Source: Myxococcota bacterium
Lineage (GTDB): Bacteria > Myxococcota_A > Polyangia > Polyangiales > Polyangiaceae
Length of the DNA: 35,831 nucleotides
Direction of reading: 5' to 3'
Assembly (NCBI GenBank): GCA_963169165.1
Contig: CAUJFL010000394.1
Location: 1 to 35,831, forward strand
Position numbers and translations under genes: made by a program. This document shows positions 13,720 through 21,377 of the stretch, in pieces; the first letter of the stretch is position 1, and every line of letters begins with the position of its first letter. The notes beneath the pieces were generated by a model that was not told where the DNA came from, did no database searches, and worked only from the letters and a program-made list of their open reading frames with translations.

Positions 13720-16332
13720 TCAGAGCTTCACCGGCAGCATCGCCGCGCACGACAGCACGGCGCCGCACATCGCCGCGCCGTCTTCCATGCAGGCGACGAA
13801 CGCGTCGATCTTCGCGTCGGTCATCGACGCGGCCAGCACCTCGCAGCCGCTCTGGCAGCCCGAGACGAAGTTGGGCGTGCAGCCGCGGATGGCCTTGTCC
13901 GAGACGCCGTAGCGGCTCTTCACGGCGCTGCAGCTGCCGTCGCCGCACTCGGCGTCCGTCGCGCACGCCTTCACGCAACCGACGCCCGCGCAGAGCTCAC
14001 CGTCGGCGCAGTCGCCCTGGCCGGTGGGGCAATAGCCGCCCTCGCCGCTCGCGCACGCGCCGTCGCCGTCGTCGGTCTTGCCCGAGCAGTCGTCGTCGCG
14101 CCCATTGCACGCCTCCTCGGCGCCGAGGCACGCGCCGCACGACGCGCGCGTCGGCAGGCAGTACAGGCCCTCCTGCGTCTCGCCAGCGGGGCACGCGCCG
14201 CCGGGCGCGATCTTGCCGACGCAGACCGTGGCGCCGAGCGCCGGCAGCGCCTGGCAGACGCCGCTCTCGCAGTCGAGCCCGGTGCGGCACGCGCCGCAGG
14301 TCCCGCGCTTGGGAGACGCCGGCGCGTCGCTCGGCGCGAGGCAGCTCTCGCGCGTCTTGCACGCGCCCTTCGCGCGCTTGACCGCCGCGAACGCGTCCAC
14401 CAGCCCAGCGCCGTACGACGTGCTCAGGCCGTCCTCGTCATAGCCGCCGAACACCGGATCGATGCCGTTCGCCGTCGACCGCAGCGTCTCACGCACCTCG
14501 GCGGCGGTGAGCTCCGGGTTCGCCGACAGGATCAGCCCCGCGACCCCCGCGACCAGCGGACACGCCGACGACGTGCCGCCGAACCGGTTGGTGTACTCGG
14601 CGGCGCCGCCCTTGCCGGCCGACGTGGTCGTGATGCCAACCACGCCGCCGTTGGACGGCGCCGAGATGTCGAGCGGCTTTCCTACGTTAGAATAGTAAGA
14701 TTTTAGCCCGGTGTCGTCGACAGCGCCGACCGCGACCACGGAGGGGTACGCGGAGGTCGAGTCGAGCGGTGAGTTGTCATTGCCGGCGGCGAAGACGACG
14801 ACCGTGCCCTTGCCCGCGCGGCCCTTCGTCTCGGCGTAGTCGAGCGCGGCCGCCACCGCCTTGCCGATCTTGGGGATCTGGAACGTCGAGTCCTTGAAGC
14901 GTGGATCGCCCGTCGCGATGCCCCAGCTGTTCGAGATGACCCACGCGCCCGCGTCCACGATGTCCACGAAGCGCTGCGCGGTGTCGGTGTCCGTGATCTG
15001 GAAGCTGCCCCCCGAGGTCTCGGAGAGGAGCGCCGGGAGCAGCTTGCAGTCGGGACAGACCCCCGAGCCTCCCTCGGCGTTGTCGCCGCGCGCCGCCGCC
15101 ACGCCCGCGCAGCTCGAGCCGTGCTGCCCGAAGTCGCCCGTGTCGCGCTTCTTTCGCCAGTCGTCAGGAAAATTGATCGTCTTGCCTGTTAGGTTTGGGG
15201 CAAGATCGGGGTGATCGAGATCGACGCCGTCGTCGAGCACCGAGATGACGACGTCGGGGCTGCCGCGGGTCATCGACCACGCCTCGGTCACGCGCGCGTC
15301 GACGCCGGGTGTCGCGCCGCGCTGGCCGGTGTTCTCGAGGTGCCACTGATCCGGCAGCAAGGGATCGTCGGACGCCGCGCGGCGCTCGTACTCGCGGAGC
15401 AGATCGAGCTCGGCGTCGACGCCGTCGGCGCGCAGCCTCGCGACCGCGTCGAGCGCCGCCCACGCGTCGGTCGTCTCCGAGACATAGAGCGATCTCGCGT
15501 AGGCGAGCCGCTTCGGCGCCGAGAGGCCGTGGCGAGACAGCCCCGCCGCGGCGCGCGTCACCTCTCCGCTCGAGCCAGCCGTGATCACCACGCGGCCGAG
15601 CGCGACCGCGAGTCGGCCCGCGCCGTCGCGGAACGTCGGCAACGCGTCCAGCCGATCGGCCATCGACGACCCGTCGAGCGCCCGCTCCGCGGTGAGCAGC
15701 GTCGTCCGCCCGAACCCTCGCGCCCTCACGCCCGACGGCAGCCGAGCGGGGAGCGCGCGCACCGCGACCGCGTCGTGCGCGAAGCGATATCCCGAGGGCG
15801 CCACGCGATCTCGCCACCGATCCTCGACGCCCATCCCGCCGAAGAAGCACTTGCAGAGCGTCTTGCACGACGGGCGAGCGTCGGGGACGCTGAGCCACCC
15901 GCCGCACTGCGCGACCGCGCCGCAGCCGTCTTGCGAGGCGCAGCACTTGAAGCTCTGTGACACGTCGTCCCACGCCGGGCCCTTCTCGGCGAGCCCGCAG
16001 CGAGAGAGGCACTCTTGCCGCGACAGCGGGTACTGCGACGTCGCCGCGCCGCACGCCTCGAGCTTGTCACACGCGGCGTTGCAGCTCGTCACGCAGGTGG
16101 ACGGGAAGGTCGTCGGGTCCCCGCGTGACGCTCCGACCGAGCCCGAGGCGCCGCCTGCGCCCGCGCCGCTCGCGCCCGCTTCTCCGGCGGCTCCAGCCCC
16201 CGCGCCGCCCGCGTGGCCTGCGGCGGCGACGGCGGGTGTCGACCGCGCTGGAGCGTCGAGCTCGCCCCCGCACGCGAGCATCGCCGTTGGCAGCGCGGAC
16301 AACAGGGCGAGCGAGAGCTTGACGAGTCGCAT
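13720..16332 (-). CDS. Modular subtilisin-like (S8) serine protease lipoprotein with Cys-rich ends
   Basis: An 870-residue secreted protein. It begins with a signal peptide and lipobox (MLAC), a Gly/Ala-rich linker, and a Cys-rich module (CVTSCNAACDKLEAC onward, about residues 75-170). A propeptide-like region follows, then an S8 catalytic domain. The catalytic Asp is in VISVLDDGVDLDHPDL (about 369), His in GQHGSSCAG (about 403), Ser in FGGTSSACPLVAGVAGL (about 587). The C-terminal quarter is Cys-rich and includes CNGRDDDCSGKTDD, the motif of MopE-like putative metal-binding modules common in myxobacteria. The last module, SGCQSGCEVLAASM onward, echoes the N-terminal one. All three catalytic residues are present, so activity is expected. 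ATG 16332 starts the signal peptide. Expected location: outer-membrane anchored, acting outside the cell. Confidence 0.92.
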   Translation of the reverse strand: MRLVKLSLALLSALPTAMLACGGELDAPARSTPAVAAAGHAGGAGAGAAGEAGASGAGAGGASGSVGASRGDPTTFPSTCVTSCNAACDKLEACGAATSQYPLSRQECLSRCGLAEKGPAWDDVSQSFKCCASQDGCGAVAQCGGWLSVPDARPSCKTLCKCFFGGMGVEDRWRDRVAPSGYRFAHDAVAVRALPARLPSGVRARGFGRTTLLTAERALDGSSMADRLDALPTFRDGAGRLAVALGRVVITAGSSGEVTRAAAGLSRHGLSAPKRLAYARSLYVSETTDAWAALDAVARLRADGVDAELDLLREYERRAASDDPLLPDQWHLENTGQRGATPGVDARVTEAWSMTRGSPDVVISVLDDGVDLDHPDLAPNLTGKTINFPDDWRKKRDTGDFGQHGSSCAGVAAARGDNAEGGSGVCPDCKLLPALLSETSGGSFQITDTDTAQRFVDIVDAGAWVISNSWGIATGDPRFKDSTFQIPKIGKAVAAALDYAETKGRAGKGTVVVFAAGNDNSPLDSTSAYPSVVAVGAVDDTGLKSYYSNVGKPLDISAPSNGGVVGITTTSAGKGGAAEYTNRFGGTSSACPLVAGVAGLILSANPELTAAEVRETLRSTANGIDPVFGGYDEDGLSTSYGAGLVDAFAAVKRAKGACKTRESCLAPSDAPASPKRGTCGACRTGLDCESGVCQALPALGATVCVGKIAPGGACPAGETQEGLYCLPTRASCGACLGAEEACNGRDDDCSGKTDDGDGACASGEGGYCPTGQGDCADGELCAGVGCVKACATDAECGDGSCSAVKSRYGVSDKAIRGCTPNFVSGCQSGCEVLAASMTDAKIDAFVACMEDGAAMCGAVLSCAAMLPVKL

Positions 16333-16467
16333 GACGCGCTCTCTCGCACGGCGCCAGCGGCCGCGCGACGTCGTCCCGTGCTGTCGCAATTGTCTGCTGT
16401 CGTGCCAAATGAACGGGGACGAAGGCGGGCCTCGGCGCGTATCCCGGGCCATGTCAGGGTCGCGCCG

Positions 16468-18297
16468 ATGAGAACCACCCACCTCCACGCCGCGCTCGCG
16501 CTGGGCGCCGTCCTCGCCGGCTGCGCGACGAGCTCGCCTCCGCCCACGCCGCCGCCGTCGGCCAGCGTGGCGGCGTCGGCCGCGCCGCCCGCGCCCGCGC
16601 CGTCGAGCCTCACCGCCGCCGACCTCGACGCGGAGCTGCGTGAAGAGTGGCAGCGCCTCGGGGTCGCGAAGGCCGCTCCAGCCGACGACGCGACGTATCT
16701 GCGGCGCGTCTGGCTCGACCTCGCCGGCACCATACCGCCGCCCGACGTCGTCACCGCCTTCCTGGCCGACAAGGAGCCGAACAAGCGCGCGAAGGCCGTC
16801 GAGGGGCTGCTGGCCAGCAAGCAGCACGCGGACCACATGACCGACGTGTGGGATCGGCTGCTGCTCGGGCGACAGATCAGGCGCAACACCGTCGACCGCG
16901 AGGCCTTCCGTTCGTGGCTTCACGAGCGGTTCGCGCGCAACGAGCCGTGGGACAAGCTCGTCTTCGCGCTCCTCACCGCCGAGGGGCGCAACACCGACAA
17001 GCCGAGCGGGGAGATGGGCGCGCCGACGCCCGCGGCGGCGAAGGAGACCCCGGGCGCCGTGAACGGCGCGGTGAACTACATCATGCGCTTCGAGAACCCG
17101 GCCGATCTCACCGGCACGACGTCGCGCGTGTTCCTCGGCGTGCAGATCCAGTGCGCGCAGTGCCACGATCACAAGACCGAGAAATGGAAGCAGGAGCAGT
17201 TCGCGAGCCTCGCCGCGTGCTTCGTGCAGACCAAGACGGTCCCGCTCGAGAAGGCGGGAGGGAAGGGCACGCGCGAGTTCGAGGTGCGCGATCTGAAGCC
17301 AGGCGAGCGCGTCGGCGGTCAGAAGAAGATGGGCGTCGCCGAGTACCTCCGCGCGAAGCCCACCGCGCTCGACGGCACCGATCTCTCGGGCGGCGAGGGG
17401 CGGCGCAAGGCGCTCGCGGCGTGGATGACCTCGAAGGACAACCCGTGGTTCGCCGACGCGATCGTGAACCGCGTCTGGGGCAGCCTGCTCGGCCACGGGT
17501 TCGTCGATCCGGTGGATGATCTGCGCCCGGGCAACCCCGCGGTCGCCGGGCGCGTGATGAAGCGCCTCTCGCAGGACCTCGTCGCGCACGGATACGACCT
17601 GCGACGGCTGTACACCCTCATCACCGCGACGGAGGCGTACCAGCTGGCCGCCGCTCCGCCGAAGGCGCCCGGAGCGCCCGAGGGCCGCGTGTTCGGGAGG
17701 TTCCGCCCTCAGCCGCTCGCCCCCGAGGAGCTCGTCGACGCGACGGTCGCCGCGACCGGCATCGAGGGCATGCTCGAGCAGGGCGGCGCCGACGTGCAGA
17801 AGATCAAGGCGCAGGTGCGCGCGCAGTTCGGCTTCCTGTTCGATGTCGACGAGGAGAGCTCGAACGACGACGAGTTCGACGGGACGATCCCGCAGGTGCT
17901 CCTGCAGATCAACGGCAGGCTCAGCAACCAGGGCGCGAGCGTGCAGAAGGGCGGCGCGCTCGCGACGGTCCTCGCGATGCCCGGCGACGACGCCGCCAAG
18001 GTGCGCGCGCTCTACCTGCGCGTGCTCTCGCGCGAGCCCCGCGCCGACGAGCTCGAGCGCTGGGTCACGTTCGTCAACGCGCCGCGCGAGTGGGTGTCGA
18101 CGAGCCCCCCGCCCGCCGCCGCCGACGCCGGAAAGAAGGGCAAGAAGGGCGGCGCGCCCCCCGATCCGCTCGCGCGCCTGGAGAAGAAGGGCAAGGGCAA
18201 GAAGGCCGGGGACAAGCACGGCGACCCGAAGCGCCAGGCCTGGGAAGACATGCTCTGGACGCTGCTGAACTCGAGCGAGTTTCTGTTCAACCACTGA
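16468..18297 (+). CDS. DUF1549/DUF1553 lipoprotein with c-type heme motif
   Basis: A 609-residue lipoprotein (lipobox LAGC, Cys19) with a Pro/Ala linker. DUF1549 spans about residues 50-265 (TYLRRVWLDLAGTIPPPDVV, then CAQCHDHK, a CxxCH heme-c attachment motif at about 229-233). DUF1553 spans about 310-605 (NPWFADAIVNRVWGSLLGHGFVDPVDDLRPGN). These proteins were described as planctomycete-specific cytochrome-associated domains and are usually encoded beside DUF1501 genes, as here 13 bp downstream. A Lys/Gly-rich low-complexity stretch (about 555-590) interrupts the end of DUF1553, just before the usual LLNSSEFLFNH ending. Biochemical role unknown; cell envelope location and possible electron transfer are inference. 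Confidence 0.9.
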   Translation: MRTTHLHAALALGAVLAGCATSSPPPTPPPSASVAASAAPPAPAPSSLTAADLDAELREEWQRLGVAKAAPADDATYLRRVWLDLAGTIPPPDVVTAFLADKEPNKRAKAVEGLLASKQHADHMTDVWDRLLLGRQIRRNTVDREAFRSWLHERFARNEPWDKLVFALLTAEGRNTDKPSGEMGAPTPAAAKETPGAVNGAVNYIMRFENPADLTGTTSRVFLGVQIQCAQCHDHKTEKWKQEQFASLAACFVQTKTVPLEKAGGKGTREFEVRDLKPGERVGGQKKMGVAEYLRAKPTALDGTDLSGGEGRRKALAAWMTSKDNPWFADAIVNRVWGSLLGHGFVDPVDDLRPGNPAVAGRVMKRLSQDLVAHGYDLRRLYTLITATEAYQLAAAPPKAPGAPEGRVFGRFRPQPLAPEELVDATVAATGIEGMLEQGGADVQKIKAQVRAQFGFLFDVDEESSNDDEFDGTIPQVLLQINGRLSNQGASVQKGGALATVLAMPGDDAAKVRALYLRVLSREPRADELERWVTFVNAPREWVSTSPPPAAADAGKKGKKGGAPPDPLARLEKKGKGKKAGDKHGDPKRQAWEDMLWTLLNSSEFLFNH

Positions 18298-18310
18298 GGC
18301 GACGACGACG

Positions 18311-19570
18311 ATGAACCACCACGATCTCTCCCGTCGCGCCCTGCTCGGCGCCACCGCCTCTGGCCTCGCGGGCGCCCTCGCCGCGCGCCTCTTCGACCCT
18401 CGCGCCGCCTTCGCCGCGCCCGCCGCAGGTGCCCACGCGAAATCGTGCGTGGTGCTCTGGCTCAACGGCGGACCCTCACACCTCGACACCTTCGATCCCA
18501 AGCCGGGGCAGCCCACCGCCGGCCCGTTCAAGGCCATCAAGACGCGCGCGCGCGCCTTCGAGCTGTCCGAGCACCTGCCCGGCCTCGCAGACGTCGCCGA
18601 CAAGCTCGCGGTCCTGCGGATGACCAGCAAGGAGGGCAACCACCAGCGCGCGCGCTATCTGGTGCACACCGGCTACGCGCCGAACCCCACCGTCGTCCAC
18701 CCGTCGCTCGGAGGATGGGTCAACCACGAGCTCGGCGACAAGGACGCCGACCTGCCGCAGTTCGTCTCGATCGGTGGGCCGGCGCCCGGCGCGGGCTTCC
18801 TCGGCGTGCAGTACGGGCCGTTCACGATCCAGAAGGCCGGCGCCCCGCCGGCGAACCTCGCGCTGCCCCGCAACGTCGACGGCAAGCGGCTCGACGCGCG
18901 CCTCGCGGCGCTCTCCGCGATGGAGGGCGACTTCGAGAAGCGCACCGGCGACGCGCAGGTGAGCGGGCGGCGCCACGTCTACGACCAGTCGGTGCGCCTG
19001 ATGCGGACCGAGAAGACCAAGCTGTTCGATCTCTCCGACGAGCCGGCGCGCCTCGTGAAGCTGTACGGCGACACCGACTTTGGCCGTGGTTGCCTCCTCG
19101 CGCGGCGGCTCGTCGAGGGTGGAGTGCGCCTGGTCGAGGTGGTGCTCGACGGGTGGGACACGCACAAGGACAACTTCGAGCGCGTGAAGAAGCTGTCCAC
19201 CGCGCTCGACGCCGGCTTCGGCGGGCTCGTGCGCGATCTGTCCGAGCGCAAGCTGCTCGCCTCGACGCTCATCGTCTGCATGGGCGAGTTCGGCCGCACG
19301 CCGAAGATCAACGAGAACGAGGGGCGCGACCACCACCCGCAGGCCTGGTCCGCGATGCTCGCCGGCGGCGGCGTGCGCGGCGGCGTCGCGCACGGCAAGA
19401 CCGACGCGACCGGCGCCAAGGTCGTCGAGGCCCCGACCAGCGTGCCCGATCTGTCCGCGACGATCTTCACCGCGCTCGGCGTCACGCCCGACAAGAGCTT
19501 CTCCACGCCGAGCGGGCGCCCGATCTCGATCACCGACGGCGGCGCGCCAGTGAAGGCGGTGCTCGTGTGA
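18311..19570 (+). CDS. DUF1501 protein with Tat signal
   Basis: A 419-residue protein starting with a twin-arginine signal (LSRRALLGATASG, then a hydrophobic stretch ending at AAFAAP), so it is exported folded, probably with a bound metal. The body matches DUF1501, an alkaline-phosphatase/sulfatase-fold family: KSCVVLWLNGGPSHLDTFDPKPG near the start, GWDTHKDN, and GEFGRTPKINENEGRDHHP with conserved Asp/His residues that would bind metal. It follows the DUF1549/DUF1553 lipoprotein by 13 bp, the standard pairing of these families. Its stop overlaps the ybeY start as GTGA. The substrate of DUF1501 proteins is not established. Confidence 0.92.
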   Translation: MNHHDLSRRALLGATASGLAGALAARLFDPRAAFAAPAAGAHAKSCVVLWLNGGPSHLDTFDPKPGQPTAGPFKAIKTRARAFELSEHLPGLADVADKLAVLRMTSKEGNHQRARYLVHTGYAPNPTVVHPSLGGWVNHELGDKDADLPQFVSIGGPAPGAGFLGVQYGPFTIQKAGAPPANLALPRNVDGKRLDARLAALSAMEGDFEKRTGDAQVSGRRHVYDQSVRLMRTEKTKLFDLSDEPARLVKLYGDTDFGRGCLLARRLVEGGVRLVEVVLDGWDTHKDNFERVKKLSTALDAGFGGLVRDLSERKLLASTLIVCMGEFGRTPKINENEGRDHHPQAWSAMLAGGGVRGGVAHGKTDATGAKVVEAPTSVPDLSATIFTALGVTPDKSFSTPSGRPISITDGGAPVKAVLV

Positions 19571-20028
19571 TCTCGGTCGAGCGCAGGCCGCGCACCGCGG
19601 CGGCCGACGGAGTGACCGTCGTCGAGGTGCGCCGCCGCGCGCGCGTGATGCTCGACGCGCTGTCGCTCGCGGACGCCGAGCTGTCGGTGCTGCTGACCGA
19701 CGACGCGACCATCCAGTCGCTGAACCGCTCGTTTCGCGACAAGGACAAGCCGACCGACGTGCTCGCGTTCGCGCAGCGCGAGGGCGAGGTCGCCCCCAGG
19801 ATCCCCGGCGCGCCCGAGCTGCTCGGCGACGTCGTGATCAGCCTGCCGACCGCGAGCGCGCAGGCCCGCGCGCGGCGTCGAGCGCCCCTCGCCGAGGTGA
19901 CCACGCTGCTCGCGCACGGCCTCTTGCACCTCGTCGGCTACGATCATCGCGACGACGAGGAAGAGCGCGAGATGAACGCCGCGACCGCCGCGCTGGTGCG
20001 CCGCGCCGCGCGACCCCGCGGCAAATTA
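19567..20028 (+). CDS. ybeY: YbeY endoribonuclease
   Basis: YbeY is a zinc endoribonuclease that takes part in 16S rRNA 3' maturation and ribosome quality control. Seen here: NRSFRDKDKPTDVLAF (residues 53-68), ELLGDVVISL, and the zinc motif HGLLHLVGYDH (His117, His121, His127). The start is GTG at 19567, overlapping the DUF1501 stop. The family's normal length of about 150-155 is reached at residue 153; the next codon, 20026-20028, is TTA. The literal frame goes on for 29 more codons to a TGA ending at 20118, but that stretch is A/T-richer and has a small hairpin, like intergenic DNA. I therefore place the end at the TTA. Its location behind an export gene looks accidental. Confidence 0.88.
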
Positions 20029-20130
20029 TCGCGAAAAATCGCGGATCTGCGCGTCCGTGTCTGCCCCGCTACTTCGAGGCTCTCGCCCCGCATCCCCGAT
20101 TTTTCCGCGAGATCATGAAGACTTTTTTCC

Positions 20131-20159
20131 TTGCGAGAACAAAAACCGCTTGTTACCTA
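20131..20159 (+). promoter_or_regulatory. Possible sigma70-type promoter for HU-like gene
   Basis: TTGCGA (20131-20136), a 17-bp spacer and TACCTA (20154-20159). The -35 fits four of six consensus bases but the -10 is poor. The A/T-rich setting and position make it the best candidate, giving a leader of about 165 nt. Confidence 0.3.
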
Positions 20160-20178
20160 GGTGCCGCGTCGGTTCGAC

Positions 20179-20194
20179 GCCGCTTTCGAGCGGC
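20179..20194 (+). other. UUCG-loop hairpin in the HU-like leader
   Basis: GCCGCT-TTCG-AGCGGC is a perfect 6-bp stem closed by a TTCG loop, a very stable RNA tetraloop type. It is followed by AAAAA rather than T's, so it is not a terminator for the plus strand. It would lie within the 5' leader of the HU-like mRNA. Confidence 0.55.
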
Positions 20195-20318
20195 AAAAAT
20201 CGGGTCGACGTCGGCGCCGAGGTGGTAGGCGGCGCCGTCACCCCCGCAGTCATCAGGCCCCACGAGGGATGAGGAAGGCCCTGAGCGTCGCGGGAAGTTT
20301 TCTCGACAAGAAACCATC

Positions 20319-20324
20319 AAGGAG
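20319..20324 (+). promoter_or_regulatory. Strong ribosome binding site of HU-like gene
   Basis: AAGGAG lies 6 bases before ATG 20331, the clearest Shine-Dalgarno in the window; it fixes the start and fits a highly expressed nucleoid protein. Confidence 0.8.
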
Positions 20325-20330
20325 AACACC

Positions 20331-20645
20331 ATGGCTGCTGCAAAGCGTCTCACGAAGTCCCAGGTCGTCGCCGAAATCGCCGACGCCGCCGAGCTCGACA
20401 AGAAGAGCGTCTCGCGTGTGTTCGAGGTCCTCGGCGACATCATCAAGAAGCAGCTCGGGTCGCGCGGCCCTGGCGAGTTCGTGATCCCTGGCCTGCTCAA
20501 GCTCAAGGCCGTGAAGAAGCCCGCGACCAAGGATCGCCCGGGCAAGAACCCCTTCACCGGCGAGGCGATGGTCTTCAAGGGCAAGCCCGCCTCGAAGAAG
20601 ATCCGCGCGACCGCGCTGAAGTCGCTGAAGGATCTGATCCAGTTA
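20331..20645 (+). CDS. HU/IHF-like nucleoid DNA-binding protein
   Basis: A 104-residue basic protein of the HU/IHF fold: N-terminal dimer helices (LTKSQVVAEIADAAELDKKSV), the beta-arm region with GPGEFVIPGLLKLK (47-60), KPATKDRPGKNPFTGEAM (63-80), and the C-terminal KSLKDLIQ. It matches the longer HU variant of myxobacteria, about ten residues more than E. coli HU. It should bind and bend DNA as a dimer. The family end, DLIQ, is followed by TTA (20643-20645) instead of a stop. The literal frame then stays open through the next two genes to 22739. A strong terminator-like hairpin 33 bp downstream supports an end at the TTA. Regulation: own promoter and long structured leader are likely. Confidence 0.88.
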
Positions 20646-20678
20646 GCGGCGCTGTCGGGTCCCCCCGACCGCGATGAG

Positions 20679-20712
20679 GCCCGCTCGCCGTCCGCGGCGC
20701 GCGGGCTTCGTC
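20679..20712 (+). terminator. Strong hairpin downstream of HU-like gene
   Basis: GCCCGC-T-CGCCG, loop TCCG, CGGCG-C-GCGGGC (20679-20706): eleven base pairs with one mismatch, followed by TTCGTC. It is very stable but has only a weak T-tract. It lies 33 bp after the inferred HU end and inside the longer literal reading frame, which argues that this stretch is not coding. Confidence 0.6.
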
Positions 20713-20762
20713 GTCTCGCGGGTCTGTTGCCCCACGCGAGCGACGTCTGTCATGCTGGCCGC

Positions 20763-21338
20763 GTGACTCGCGCGCTCCTCCTCACGCTGCTGGCCTTCGG
20801 CGCCGGCTGCCAGGCTTCGGTCAAGGCAGAGGTCAACTCGGGCAAGAAGGCGGCAGAAGAGCCGGATCCGCCGCCGTCGTTCGTGACGACCGCGCACGAC
20901 ACCACCGTGAGGACGTCGCGCATAGGCGTCACGCACCGCCTCTCGCTGACGCCCGAGGCGTCGTCGCACGCGCAGTGTCGGTGCCTCGCGGCGGTGATCG
21001 GGCAGGCCAACGATCCCGCGTTCTCGTGGCGCGGCGAGCCGCCCAGCGTCGGCGATGACGCGTTCGTCGTCGCGGTCTCCAGCGAGGGGACGCCCTGCGA
21101 CTGGCCGACGCGCGGCCGCGGACCGTCGATCATGGCGGTCGAAGAGGAGGCGGGCAACGTGGTCATCACCCTCGAGGAGTCGCGCACCGGCATCCCCGCG
21201 GCGCGCGGCGCGATCGTGCACCGCCCGGCGACGTCCGACCCGTGGGTCATCTTTCGCACCGAGTCGCGCTTGCCCTACGACACGCCGCTGCCCGGCTCGG
21301 GCGAGCCGGTGTGCCGCGTCCGGCTGAGCTCGAAGTTA
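20763..21338 (+). CDS. Lipoprotein of unknown function
   Basis: A 191-residue protein from a GTG start with a clear signal peptide and lipobox (FGAGC, Cys16), a charged linker (KKAAEEPDPPPS), and a compact mature part with cysteines in HAQCRCLAAVIG and TPCDWP. I do not recognise the domain. It shares its reading frame with the HU-like gene upstream, which reaches it without a stop, but an internal signal peptide and lipobox make no sense in a fusion. After VCRVRLSSK the codon is TTA (21336-21338), then 39 bases lead to the next start. I take the TTA as the end. An earlier or later start cannot be ruled out, as no strong ribosome binding site is seen. Confidence 0.72.
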
Positions 21339-21377
21339 GGCGAGCGCCCTCGCGCCCGCGGCATTAGAGTCGCGCCG

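Larger units (their letters stand above)
20029..20330 (+). other. Intergenic region before the HU-like gene
   Basis: About 300 bp without a convincing gene. It is clearly lower in GC than its surroundings, with A and T tracts (GATTTTTCC, GACTTTTTTCC, AACAAAAACC). It holds a small hairpin CGCGA-AAAA-TCGCG just after the ybeY end, a possible promoter at 20131-20159, a GCCGCT-TTCG-AGCGGC hairpin at 20179-20194, and a GGCGCC inverted repeat around 20212-20240. The literal ybeY frame covers its first 90 bases. I see no tRNA or small coding frame with supporting signals. Confidence 0.6.

Noticed and set aside
16333-18639. Very long N-terminal extension of the protease frame on the minus strand
   Set aside because: It lies antisense to the DUF1549/DUF1553 and DUF1501 genes and is only open because of GC bias; a clear signal peptide starts at 16332.
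20029-20118. Extra 29 residues at the end of YbeY
   Set aside because: Base composition drops to intergenic type and includes a hairpin; YbeY is complete at residue 153.
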